From positions 26,936 to 90,935 of the forward strand of contig CASFNA010000003.1 in assembly GCA_949295905.1 (NCBI GenBank): a DNA stretch of 64,000 nt, given 5' to 3'. This document shows positions 1 through 6,834 of the stretch, piece by piece; the first letter of the stretch is position 1; the number at the start of each line of letters is the position of its first letter. The position numbers and the translations under genes are program-made. Source of the DNA: an uncultured Prevotellaceae bacterium (GTDB lineage Bacteria > Bacteroidota > Bacteroidia > Bacteroidales > Bacteroidaceae). The notes below the pieces were generated by a model. That model worked only from the letters and a program-made list of their open reading frames with translations, was not told where the DNA came from and searched no databases.

Positions 1-558
1 AACTCGAAGCTCTCGTGGACGCAGGTGGAGACCGGCTCGGCTATAACTTGGAAGTATCCGTCGTGCATACTGCGCGGAGACAATTCCGTGGCGGAGTTTT
101 ACAGCGTGGCAGTAACCAACAATTACCAGGAAGCTGACACCGGAACGAAGATGATTCACCTTGGCAAGAACACCAAGAGCACCATCATCAGCAAGGGCAT
201 CAGCGCGGGGCACAGCCAGAATTCGTACCGCGGACTGGTGCGCGTGGCCCCCGGAGCCGACGGCGCGCGCAACTACTCGTCGTGCGACTCGCTGCTGCTC
301 GGTTCGGACTGCGGAGCGCATACCTTCCCCTATATGGACATACACAACGACACGGCCATAGTGGAGCACGAGGCTACGACCAGCAAAATCAGCGAGGAAC
401 AGCTGTTCTACTGCAACCAGCGCGGCATCCCCACGGAGCAGGCCGTCGGCCTGATAGTCAACGGCTACGCCAAGGACGTGCTCAACAAGCTGCCAATGGA
501 GTTCGCCGTAGAGGCGCAGAAGCTGCTAAGCGTGTCGTTGGAAGGGACGGTAGGATGA
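1..558 (+). CDS. sufB: SufB, Fe-S cluster assembly scaffold subunit (3' part only)
   Basis: C-terminal part of SufB, cut by the left edge of the window; the frame is open from base 1 ([12 protein letters not shown]...) to the TGA at 556-558. SufB with SufC and SufD forms the cytosolic SufBC2D complex on which Fe-S clusters are assembled. The visible 185 residues contain the conserved [16 protein letters not shown] and SYRGLVRV stretches and the end motif with [16 protein letters not shown], typical of the SufB/SufD beta-helix core and C-terminal helices. The next genes are sufC, sufD and sufS on the same strand, so this is the front of a suf operon. The true start lies outside the window; the GTG at 25 is internal. 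Confidence 0.96.
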   Translation, partial: NSKLSWTQVETGSAITWKYPSCILRGDNSVAEFYSVAVTNNYQEADTGTKMIHLGKNTKSTIISKGISAGHSQNSYRGLVRVAPGADGARNYSSCDSLLLGSDCGAHTFPYMDIHNDTAIVEHEATTSKISEEQLFYCNQRGIPTEQAVGLIVNGYAKDVLNKLPMEFAVEAQKLLSVSLEGTVG

Positions 559-654
559 TGTAGGGAAATGTAGAAAGGCAAATAAATGGAAATCACAATT
601 TGTGATGTTCAATGTGATAAGATAAATATGATTGATATAAATCTGCGATAAGTC

Positions 655-1410
655 ATGTTAACGATTAGAAGTCTTCACGCCAAAATAGGCGACAAGGAAA
701 TATTGAAGGGCATCAACCTTACAATCCGTGACGGCGAGACGCACGCCATAATGGGGCCTAACGGCTCGGGAAAGAGCACATTGAGCGCGGTGCTTGTAGG
801 CAATCCGCTGTACGAGGTGACCGAGGGCGAGGTGACGTTCAACGGCAAGGATTTGCTCGCGATGAAGCCCGAGGACAGGGCGCACGAGGGGCTTTTCCTC
901 TCGTTCCAGTACCCCGTGGAAATCCCCGGGGTGTCGATGACCAACTTCATGCGCGCCGCCGTCAACGAGAAACGCAAGTATGAGGGCAAGGAACCGCTGA
1001 ATGCGGCGGAGTTCCTGAAGCTGATGCGTGAGAAGCGGAAGATTGTAGAGCTTGACAGCAAGCTGTCAAACCGCTCGGTAAACGAGGGCTTCAGCGGCGG
1101 CGAGAAGAAGCGCAACGAGATATTCCAGATGGCAATGCTCGAGCCGAAGCTAAGCATTCTCGACGAGACAGACTCGGGTCTTGACGTTGATGCGCTGCGC
1201 ATCGTGGCCGAAGGCGTGAACAAACTGCGCACGCCGGAGTCGAGCTGCATCGTCATTACGCACTACGAGCGTCTGCTCGACATAATCAAGCCCGACATAA
1301 TCCACGTGCTCTACAAGGGCCGCATAGTGAAGACCGCAGGGCCGGAGCTGTCGAAGGAAATCGAGAAACGCGGCTACGACTGGATAAAGGAGGAAGTGGA
1401 CGGTATTTAA
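655..1410 (+). CDS. sufC: SufC, ABC-type ATPase of the Suf Fe-S assembly complex
   Basis: 251-residue cytosolic ATPase. It carries a Walker A motif GPNGSGKST (K40), the ABC signature as FSGGEKKRNE and a Walker B region ending in ILDETDSGLD, the variant typical of SufC rather than transporter ATPases. There is no membrane segment. SufC hydrolyses ATP to drive conformational change of the SufB-SufD scaffold during cluster assembly. Length matches the family (about 250). The gene lies 96 bp after sufB and 156 bp before sufD; the latter gap holds an inverted-repeat hairpin that could modulate readthrough within the operon. The ATG start at 655 gives the standard N-terminus MLTIRSLHAKI. Confidence 0.97.
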   Translation: MLTIRSLHAKIGDKEILKGINLTIRDGETHAIMGPNGSGKSTLSAVLVGNPLYEVTEGEVTFNGKDLLAMKPEDRAHEGLFLSFQYPVEIPGVSMTNFMRAAVNEKRKYEGKEPLNAAEFLKLMREKRKIVELDSKLSNRSVNEGFSGGEKKRNEIFQMAMLEPKLSILDETDSGLDVDALRIVAEGVNKLRTPESSCIVITHYERLLDIIKPDIIHVLYKGRIVKTAGPELSKEIEKRGYDWIKEEVDGI

Positions 1411-1425
1411 GTAGTAAGGAGAGGA

Positions 1426-1536
1426 GGAGTAAAGGAGTAAGTAGAAATGTCTTGTTGTCAAGGTAATAGTTGGCTGGCAGTTGCCCATATTGTCTTCATA
1501 GTTGTTTTTGTCAAATCTACTTTACTCCTTTACTCC
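1426..1536. repeat. Inverted word-repeat hairpin between sufC and sufD
   Basis: Arm 1426-1445 (GGAGTAAAGGAGTAAGTAGA) is matched by the reverse complement at 1516-1536 with one extra base, giving about a 20-bp stem around a 70-base loop. The same short words (GGAGTAA, AAGTAG) recur at 4655-4738 and 46581-46630. No T-run follows on the plus strand, so it is not a classical terminator. Confidence 0.75.
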
Positions 1537-1566
1537 TTACTCCTTTAACTCCTAAACTTAAAAAAC

Positions 1567-2913
1567 ATGCAAAGCGAAAAACAATACATCGACCTTTACG
1601 GGCAGTGCCGCGATATGCTTATGGGGCATAGCGCAGAGCCGATGAACGCCGTGCGCGACGCCGCTTTTGACGACTTCTGCCGTCTCGGCTTCCCCACGAA
1701 GAAGGTTGAACGGTATAAATATACGGACATTCCGGCGCTGTTCGAGCCAGACTACGGGCTTAACCTCAACCGTCTTGACATCCCGGTAGACCCGTATGAG
1801 GCGTTTCGTTGTGACGTTCCTAATCTTAGTACGTCGCTGTATTTCGTGCTGAACGACGGCTTTTACGACAAGGCTTTGCCCAAGGCGCACCTTCTGCCGG
1901 AAGGAGTCGTGGTTGGGTCGCTGGCCAAATACGCAGCCTCTCACCCTGACTTCGTTGCCAAATATTACGCGAAGCTCGCCAAGACGGCCGACGACGGCAT
2001 TACCGCTCTTAACACCATGCTCGTCCAGGACGGCCTTCTTATTTACGTGCCGAAGGGCGTTGTTGTGGACAGGGCGGTGCAGGTAATCAACATCTTGCGG
2101 TCTGACGTCGATTTGATGGTCAACCGCCGCGTGCTAATAGTTGTCGAGGAACGCGCTGAAATCAAGCTTCTCTTCTGCGACCATGCCGCTGATGACCGCC
2201 GTTTCCTTGCCACACAGGTAATCGAGGCATACGTAGGAGCAAATGCTTCGCTCGACCTTTACTGCCTGGAAGAGACTCATGTTAAGAACGTCCGCGTTAG
2301 CAACGTGTTCATAGAGCAGCAGGCCGACAGCCGCGTGAGCCACAACGTAATAACGCTTCACAACGGTGTGACGCGCAACCGCACCGACCTGACATTCGCA
2401 GGAGAGGGCGCCGAGTGCGACCTTCGCGGCTGCGTGATAGCCGACAAGCACCAGCATGTTGACAACAACACGCTCATAGACCACCGCGTGCCTCGCTGTA
2501 CGAGCCGCGAACTGTACAAATACGTGCTCGACGGCAACGCCGTAGGCGCGTTCGCCGGCCGCGTATTGGTGCGCCACGGGGCGCAGAAGACGGTGTCGCA
2601 GGAAACCAACCAGAACCTCTGTGCCACCAAGGAGGCGCGCATGTACACCCAGCCCATGCTCGAAATATACGCCGACGACGTGAAGTGCGCCCACGGAAGC
2701 ACCGTAGGCCAGCTCAACGACGCGGCCCTGTTCTACATGCGCCAGCGCGGCATTCCGCTCAAAGAGGCCAAGCTCTTGCTCGAGTTCGCCTTCATAAACG
2801 AGGTAATCGACGGCATAAAGCTCGACCCTCTGCGCGACCGCTTGCACTATCTTGTGGAGAAACGCTTCCGTGGCGAGCTTGCCAAATGCGAGGGTTGCAA
2901 GCTGTGCAGGTAA
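1567..2913 (+). CDS. sufD: SufD, Fe-S cluster assembly scaffold subunit
   Basis: 448 residues, the usual SufD size. SufD pairs with SufB in the SufBC2D scaffold and is implicated in iron supply to the complex. The central region is a beta-helix-like stretch rich in short alternating strands (about residues 130-350). The C-terminal third holds the shared SufB/SufD signature, with KCAHGSTVGQLNDAALFYMR and RGIPLKEAKLLLEFAF. The sequence ends in a cysteine-rich tail, KCEGCKLCR, which could bind metal but is not diagnostic. It starts at ATG 1567 and is followed 15 bp later by sufS, consistent with cotranscription. Confidence 0.95.
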   Translation: MQSEKQYIDLYGQCRDMLMGHSAEPMNAVRDAAFDDFCRLGFPTKKVERYKYTDIPALFEPDYGLNLNRLDIPVDPYEAFRCDVPNLSTSLYFVLNDGFYDKALPKAHLLPEGVVVGSLAKYAASHPDFVAKYYAKLAKTADDGITALNTMLVQDGLLIYVPKGVVVDRAVQVINILRSDVDLMVNRRVLIVVEERAEIKLLFCDHAADDRRFLATQVIEAYVGANASLDLYCLEETHVKNVRVSNVFIEQQADSRVSHNVITLHNGVTRNRTDLTFAGEGAECDLRGCVIADKHQHVDNNTLIDHRVPRCTSRELYKYVLDGNAVGAFAGRVLVRHGAQKTVSQETNQNLCATKEARMYTQPMLEIYADDVKCAHGSTVGQLNDAALFYMRQRGIPLKEAKLLLEFAFINEVIDGIKLDPLRDRLHYLVEKRFRGELAKCEGCKLCR

Positions 2914-2928
2914 ATAATTACATCATAT

Positions 2929-4143
2929 ATGTTCGACATAAACCAAATACGCAACGACTTCCCGATACTCGGCCGCACGGTTTACGACCGTCCGTTGGTC
3001 TACCTTGACAACGCCGCTACTACCCAGAAGCCGCGCTCCGTGGTAGAAGCCATCACCGAAGAGTATTATAACGTGAACGCCAACGTGCACCGCGGAGTGC
3101 ACTATCTGTCGCAACAGGCCACCGACTTGCACGAGGGAGCGCGAGAGACGGTGCGCCGTTTCATCAATGCGCGGTCAACGAGTGAAGTAATATTCACACG
3201 CGGCACCACGGAGAGCCTTAACCTCGTGGCCTCCTCTTTCTGCGACGAATTCATGCAGGAGGGCGACGAAGTAATCGTAAGCGTAATGGAGCACCACTCC
3301 AACATAGTGCCGTGGCAGCTTCAGGCGGCCAAGAAAGGCATCTCAATCCGCGTCATCCCGATGACCGACGAGGGCGAGTTGAGGCTCGACGAATACGAGC
3401 GTTTGTTTACCGACAGGACTAAGATTGTAAGCGTGACGCACGTCAGCAATGTGCTCGGTACGGTCAATCCGGTGGACGAAATCATACGCATTGCCCATGA
3501 ACACGGTGTCCCCGTGATGGTGGACGGCGCGCAGAGCACGCCCCACTTCGCCGTGGACGTGCAGGCGATGGACTGCGACTTCTTCGCCTTCAGCGGCCAC
3601 AAGATGTACGGTCCGACCGGTGTCGGCGTGCTTTACGGCAAGGAAGACTGGCTCGACCGCCTGCCGCCATACCAGGGTGGGGGAGAGATGATAGAGAGCG
3701 TAAGCTTCGAAAGGACGGTGTTCGAGCACCTTCCGTTCAAATTTGAGGCTGGAACGCCCGACTACGTAGCCGCCCACGGCCTTGCGAAGGCAATAGACTA
3801 CATTACGGCTCTCGGCCTTGACAACATCCAAAGGCACGAGCAAGAGCTGACGGAGTACGCCATGCGGCGGCTCGCCGAAGTCGAGGGAATACGCATTTTC
3901 GGCACGTCGGAGCGCAAGGATGCCGTGGTTTCGTTCCTCGTCGGCAACATCCACCACCTTGACATGGGCACACTGCTCGACCGTCTCGGCATCGCCGTGC
4001 GCACGGGCCACCATTGCGCGCAGCCCCTGATGCTGCACCTCGGCATACAGGGCACGGTGCGCGCCTCGTTCGCCCTTTACAACACGAAGGATGAAATCGA
4101 CGCCCTTGTGGACGGAGTGAAGAGGGTCAGCAGGATGTTCTGA
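2929..4143 (+). CDS. sufS: SufS, group II cysteine desulfurase
   Basis: 404-residue PLP enzyme that removes sulfur from L-cysteine for Fe-S assembly. The PLP-binding lysine is K225 in SGHKMYG. The catalytic cysteine is C363 in RTGHHCAQP, the SufS/CsdA (group II) form with a short loop rather than the IscS loop. The N-terminus has YLDNAATTQKP, which lines the cofactor pocket. It is the last gene of the suf operon in this window, 15 bp behind sufD. No sufE or sufU partner is visible next to it. A G-family palindrome begins 6 bp after the stop and could end transcription. Confidence 0.97.
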   Translation: MFDINQIRNDFPILGRTVYDRPLVYLDNAATTQKPRSVVEAITEEYYNVNANVHRGVHYLSQQATDLHEGARETVRRFINARSTSEVIFTRGTTESLNLVASSFCDEFMQEGDEVIVSVMEHHSNIVPWQLQAAKKGISIRVIPMTDEGELRLDEYERLFTDRTKIVSVTHVSNVLGTVNPVDEIIRIAHEHGVPVMVDGAQSTPHFAVDVQAMDCDFFAFSGHKMYGPTGVGVLYGKEDWLDRLPPYQGGGEMIESVSFERTVFEHLPFKFEAGTPDYVAAHGLAKAIDYITALGLDNIQRHEQELTEYAMRRLAEVEGIRIFGTSERKDAVVSFLVGNIHHLDMGTLLDRLGIAVRTGHHCAQPLMLHLGIQGTVRASFALYNTKDEIDALVDGVKRVSRMF

Positions 4144-4149
4144 AAGAAC

Positions 4150-4280
4150 AGCCCCCTCCCAACCTCCCCGAGGGGAGGTGAAAGCCAATCATACAATCCC
4201 CAATGATGGGAGCAATATCACCTGCGTTTCCTTGTTTCTGCTATCTTTCTCCTCCCCTCGGGGAGGCGGGGAGGTGGCTG
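4150..4280. repeat. Inverted pair of G-family palindromes after sufS
   Basis: Two copies of a GC-rich repeat with the 16-bp palindromic core CCTCCCCGAGGGGAGG lie in opposite orientation at 4150-4180 and 4250-4280 with about 69 bp between. The right copy overlaps the 3' end of the minus-strand small gene and encodes its last residues. Similar inverted pairs occur at 39103-39205, 56071-56201 and 57967-58112, so the pair behaves as a unit about 100-146 bp long. Confidence 0.85.
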
Positions 4281-4555
4281 CTCCTTGCTTTCCTCACTGC
4301 CACCACGAACCACACGCACGCCAGAACCCTTAACACCAAAGGATAATCAGCAGGCAGGGTGACGGCGAAAAACGCCATCTGGGCTTCCGTCATGGCGCGT
4401 GCGCGGGCTTCGCTTATGTCCTCGCCGAGCACGTTTGAATAGTACCTGCGCAGCATCCGTTGCGGCAGGCTTATGTAACGGCCGAGCCTTTTCACCATTT
4501 CGGCGCACTTGTTCGCCGTACTTTCGTTTGCGGTCAATGTCATTTGCTTTTCCAT
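4241..4555 (-). CDS. Small hypothetical protein (104 aa)
   Basis: I do not recognise a named family. The protein is mostly helical: a basic N-terminal half (residues 1-60, with RYISLPQRMLRRYYSNVLGE) is followed by one hydrophobic segment around residues 68-90 (AFFAVTLPADYPLVLRVLAC), which may be a membrane helix. The last dozen residues (SHLPASPRGGER) are translated from a G-family repeat, so the ancestral protein probably ended nearer residue 90. A TTTATTTTGC -7-like box lies upstream on the minus strand near 4595. Codon use resembles neighbouring genes. It converges with sufS. Probably a real gene, but of unknown function. Confidence 0.5.
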   Translation of the reverse strand: MEKQMTLTANESTANKCAEMVKRLGRYISLPQRMLRRYYSNVLGEDISEARARAMTEAQMAFFAVTLPADYPLVLRVLACVWFVVAVRKARSSHLPASPRGGER

Positions 4556-4654
4556 ATCGTCTTGTTTTATAGTTTCGTTTCTGGTTGCAAAATAAACACC
4601 TATCCGTGCACAATAAGTTCACTCGTGTAACGTCTTTAGTTAAAGAAAAGTAAA

Positions 4655-4738
4655 ATAGGAGTGAAGGAGTAAGGAGAGAAGTAGTAAGTAGCTTTTTTAA
4701 AGGAGAAAAGGAGTAAGTAGGGGAGTAGTAAGTAGATA
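4655..4738. repeat. Direct word repeats upstream of rnhB
   Basis: In the 256-bp gap 4556-4811, positions 4655-4738 consist almost entirely of the words GGAGTAAG, AAGTAG and GTAGTAAG in direct order, matching the words at 1426-1445 and 46581-46630. No promoter of the TAnnTTTG type is visible between here and the rnhB start. Confidence 0.7.
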
Positions 4739-4811
4739 TGTTTTGCTTGTCATTGCGTCCCAGTTCTCTCCGTTATCCCAGTCCTCCCATAATATATAAT
4801 AATGTAAAGCT

Positions 4812-5429
4812 ATGCTGAAAAGCCACATGAACAAAGGCCTCATTGAGGCCGGATGCGACGAGGCAGGGCGCGGATGCCTCGCCGGGAGCGTGTTTGCCGC
4901 AGCGGTAATCCTGCCCGAAGACTATGTGAACGACGCACTCAACGACTCTAAGCAGCTCTCGGCCAAGCGCCGTTACGAGCTTCGCGCCGAAATAGAGCGC
5001 GACGCCCTGGCTTGGGCAGTAGGCGTGGTTACGCCCGAAGAAATCGACGAAATCAACATACTCAACGCCAGCATACTGGCCATGCACCGCGCACTCGACC
5101 AGCTCGCGGTGCGCCCCGAGGCCATCATCGTTGACGGCAACCGCTTCAAGCCCTACCGTTTCATTCCCTATACCACCGTAGTAAAGGGCGACGGCAAGTA
5201 TCTGTCCATAGCCGCGGCCAGCATCCTCGCCAAGACGTACCGCGACGACTACATGGACGGCCTGGCCCGTGAATACCCCCAATACGCATGGGATGTGAAC
5301 AAGGGTTACCCCACGCGTGCCCACCGCCAGGCCATAGCCGAGCATGGCATAACGCCGTACCACCGCAAAAGCTTTAAGTTAATAGCAGACAAGTGGCAAG
5401 CAGACGGCAGACAAGGTGATTTGACTTGA
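4812..5429 (+). CDS. rnhB: Ribonuclease HII
   Basis: 205 residues. Endonuclease that cuts RNA in RNA/DNA hybrids and starts ribonucleotide excision repair. The metal-binding motif CDEAGRG puts D16 and E17 at the active site, and further conserved elements are DSKQLSAKRR, VDGN and AASILAKTYRDDYM. The start could be ATG 4812 or ATG 4827 (MNKGLIEAG); both precede the active site. The last dozen codons (ADKWQADGRQGD) form the left arm of a large inverted repeat whose right arm lies past the stop, so the C-terminal tail is repeat-derived. A WYL regulator follows 78 bp downstream on the same strand. Confidence 0.96.
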   Translation: MLKSHMNKGLIEAGCDEAGRGCLAGSVFAAAVILPEDYVNDALNDSKQLSAKRRYELRAEIERDALAWAVGVVTPEEIDEINILNASILAMHRALDQLAVRPEAIIVDGNRFKPYRFIPYTTVVKGDGKYLSIAAASILAKTYRDDYMDGLAREYPQYAWDVNKGYPTRAHRQAIAEHGITPYHRKSFKLIADKWQADGRQGDLT

Positions 5430-5492
5430 AAATAATTGTTATGTAACAATACAAACATCCTTGTCTGCTCGTCTGCTTGTCACTTGTCTGCT
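5384..5492. repeat. 33-bp inverted repeat spanning the end of rnhB
   Basis: Arm 5384-5416 lies inside rnhB and arm 5459-5492 lies between rnhB and the WYL gene. They are reverse complements with one mismatch and one extra base. The words are variants of GCAGACAAG and GTCTGC repeated within each arm. The loop of 42 bases contains the rnhB stop. An A-run rather than a T-run follows on the plus strand. Confidence 0.85.
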
Positions 5493-5507
5493 AAAAAATA
5501 AAAACCA

Positions 5508-6410
5508 ATGCGCCACGACAAACTTGAGCGCGAGCTGCGCCTGCTCCTGCTGCTCGCCGAGAACCACAACTACACCATAGAGGAGCTTTGCGGCAAGGTT
5601 GGCATATCGCGCCGCAACCTTTACTACTACCTTGAGTTCTTCCGCGACAGCGGCTTCAAGGTGGAGAAGCGCGGCGCGTACTACTCCATCGACCGCTCGT
5701 CGCCCTTCTTCGACCATCTCGTGAGCCGCATATCCTTCACCGAGGAGGAGGCCGTGCTGCTGCGCCGTATGCTCGACAAGGCCGAGCACGGCAACGCCCT
5801 CATAGCCAACCTGAAGCGCAAGCTGAAACAGTTTTACGACTTCGACATACTTGCCGACGAGCAGCTGCGCGAGCACGCCGTGCAGAACATAGGCCCTCTG
5901 TACGACGCCATCAAGCTGCAACGCCAGGTGATATTGAAGGGCTACTCGTCGCCGCACAGCCAGACCGTGCGCGACCGCTTCGTGGAGCCGTTTCTCCTGT
6001 TGAACAACAACAACGAGGTGCGCTGCTACGAGCCGTCCAGCGGCATGAACAAGACGTTCAAGGTGAGCCGTATGCAGGGCGTGCAGGTGCTCGATTCGGA
6101 GTGGGCTTACGCCGACCGCCACCGCCGCATGTACACCGACGTGTTCATGTTCAGCGGCGAAGAGCTGATGCCCGTCGAGCTGGCGCTCGGCCCGCTGTCG
6201 TACAACATACTGCGCGAGGAATATCCGCAGGCCATGCCCTACGTCGCTGATGGCGGCGGCGGCCGCCACACGCTGCGCCTCGACGTGTGCAGCTATGCCG
6301 GCATAGGCCGCTTCGTCCTCGGCCTTTACGACGACATCCAGGTGCTCGGCGGCGACGGTTTCAAGCAATATCTGGCCGCGAAAATAGCCTCCATGCGGCC
6401 GCCCGTGTAA
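5508..6410 (+). CDS. WYL-domain transcriptional regulator
   Basis: 300 residues. The N-terminal part (about 1-65) is a winged-helix HTH with the recognition helix near VGISRRNLYYYLEFF. A long middle and C-terminal region (about 130-295) corresponds to a WYL-type ligand-sensing fold with its C-terminal extension. WYL proteins are cytosolic regulators, often responding to nucleotides or nucleic acid fragments; the ligand here is unknown. The gene sits behind rnhB and converges with the left M6 peptidase gene, with no obvious target next to it. The ATG at 5508 starts just after the right arm of the rnhB inverted repeat. Confidence 0.8.
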   Translation: MRHDKLERELRLLLLLAENHNYTIEELCGKVGISRRNLYYYLEFFRDSGFKVEKRGAYYSIDRSSPFFDHLVSRISFTEEEAVLLRRMLDKAEHGNALIANLKRKLKQFYDFDILADEQLREHAVQNIGPLYDAIKLQRQVILKGYSSPHSQTVRDRFVEPFLLLNNNNEVRCYEPSSGMNKTFKVSRMQGVQVLDSEWAYADRHRRMYTDVFMFSGEELMPVELALGPLSYNILREEYPQAMPYVADGGGGRHTLRLDVCSYAGIGRFVLGLYDDIQVLGGDGFKQYLAAKIASMRPPV

Positions 6411-6446
6411 TTGCCTGCATAACAGTCTGTGTTCCAGCGCGTTGCG

Positions 6447-6534
6447 AAAGGCCGTATTTTGACTTGCAAAATACGGCCTTTTGCATTGTAAAAGGTGGCT
6501 TTTCGCAACGTGAAAGGCCACCTCTTGCGATTCA
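6447..6534. repeat. 22-bp unit array L1 (four units)
   Basis: Four consecutive 22-bp units begin at 6447, 6469, 6491 and 6513, each opening with AAAG or AAAT. Units 1 and 2 carry complementary cores (GGCCGTATTTT against AAATACGGCC), as do units 3 and 4 (GGTGGC against GCCACC). Each pair can therefore fold as a hairpin although the two pairs differ in sequence. The array lies in the 424-bp gap between the convergent WYL and M6 genes. Confidence 0.9.
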
Positions 6535-6658
6535 TCCGCAGTTCATGTGTATTGTGTATAGGTGAATATTCCGTCCCCGAAGGGGTAAAACCGCTGTGCG
6601 GACACACCTCTTCGAGGCCCTATTACAACGGATGCCAATACACACAAACTGCGGATGA
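6531..6658. repeat. Palindromic element T-left, bounded by CATCCGCAGTT
   Basis: A roughly 128-bp element has an inverted terminal repeat of about 24 bp: TTCATCCGCAGTT...TGTGTATTG at 6531-6554 and its reverse complement ending in AACTGCGGATGAA at 6658. A GTCCCCGAAGGGG dyad lies inside. A related sequence in opposite orientation occurs at 27128-27173, on the other side of the mirrored SusCD modules. Confidence 0.75.
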
Positions 6659-6760
6659 ACAGTTTTTCGTGCCATCCGCAGCAATCAAACGTATTATCGT
6701 TGCAGATATATACGATGCGGCCATGTAGGCGTTTCATGCAAGTGCGTCATCCTGTTACGC

Positions 6761-6801
6761 AAAAAGCGCCGCAGCTTGTATTGCAGGCTGCGGCGCTTTT
6801 T
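6761..6801 (-). terminator. Strong intrinsic terminator after left M6 peptidase gene
   Basis: A GC-rich hairpin (AAAAAGCGCCGCAGC stem, 11-base loop) ends in a T-run on either strand. It lies 33 bp after the stop of the minus-strand M6 gene, and could also stop plus-strand transcription coming from the WYL gene. Confidence 0.92.
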
Positions 6802-6834
6802 GTGGCGTTTCATTTTCCTTAATCCTTCATCTTG

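Noticed and set aside
2134-2847. Long antisense ORF across sufD
   Set aside because: Shadow of a GC-rich codon pattern; the sense frame is a well-conserved SufD. The same reasoning excludes long antisense ORFs opposite murE, ftsI, gpmI, sufS and the activase-like gene.
5384-5492. Inverted repeat after rnhB as an intrinsic terminator
   Set aside because: The stem is strong but is followed by A-rich rather than T-rich sequence on the plus strand, and the loop is 42 bases.
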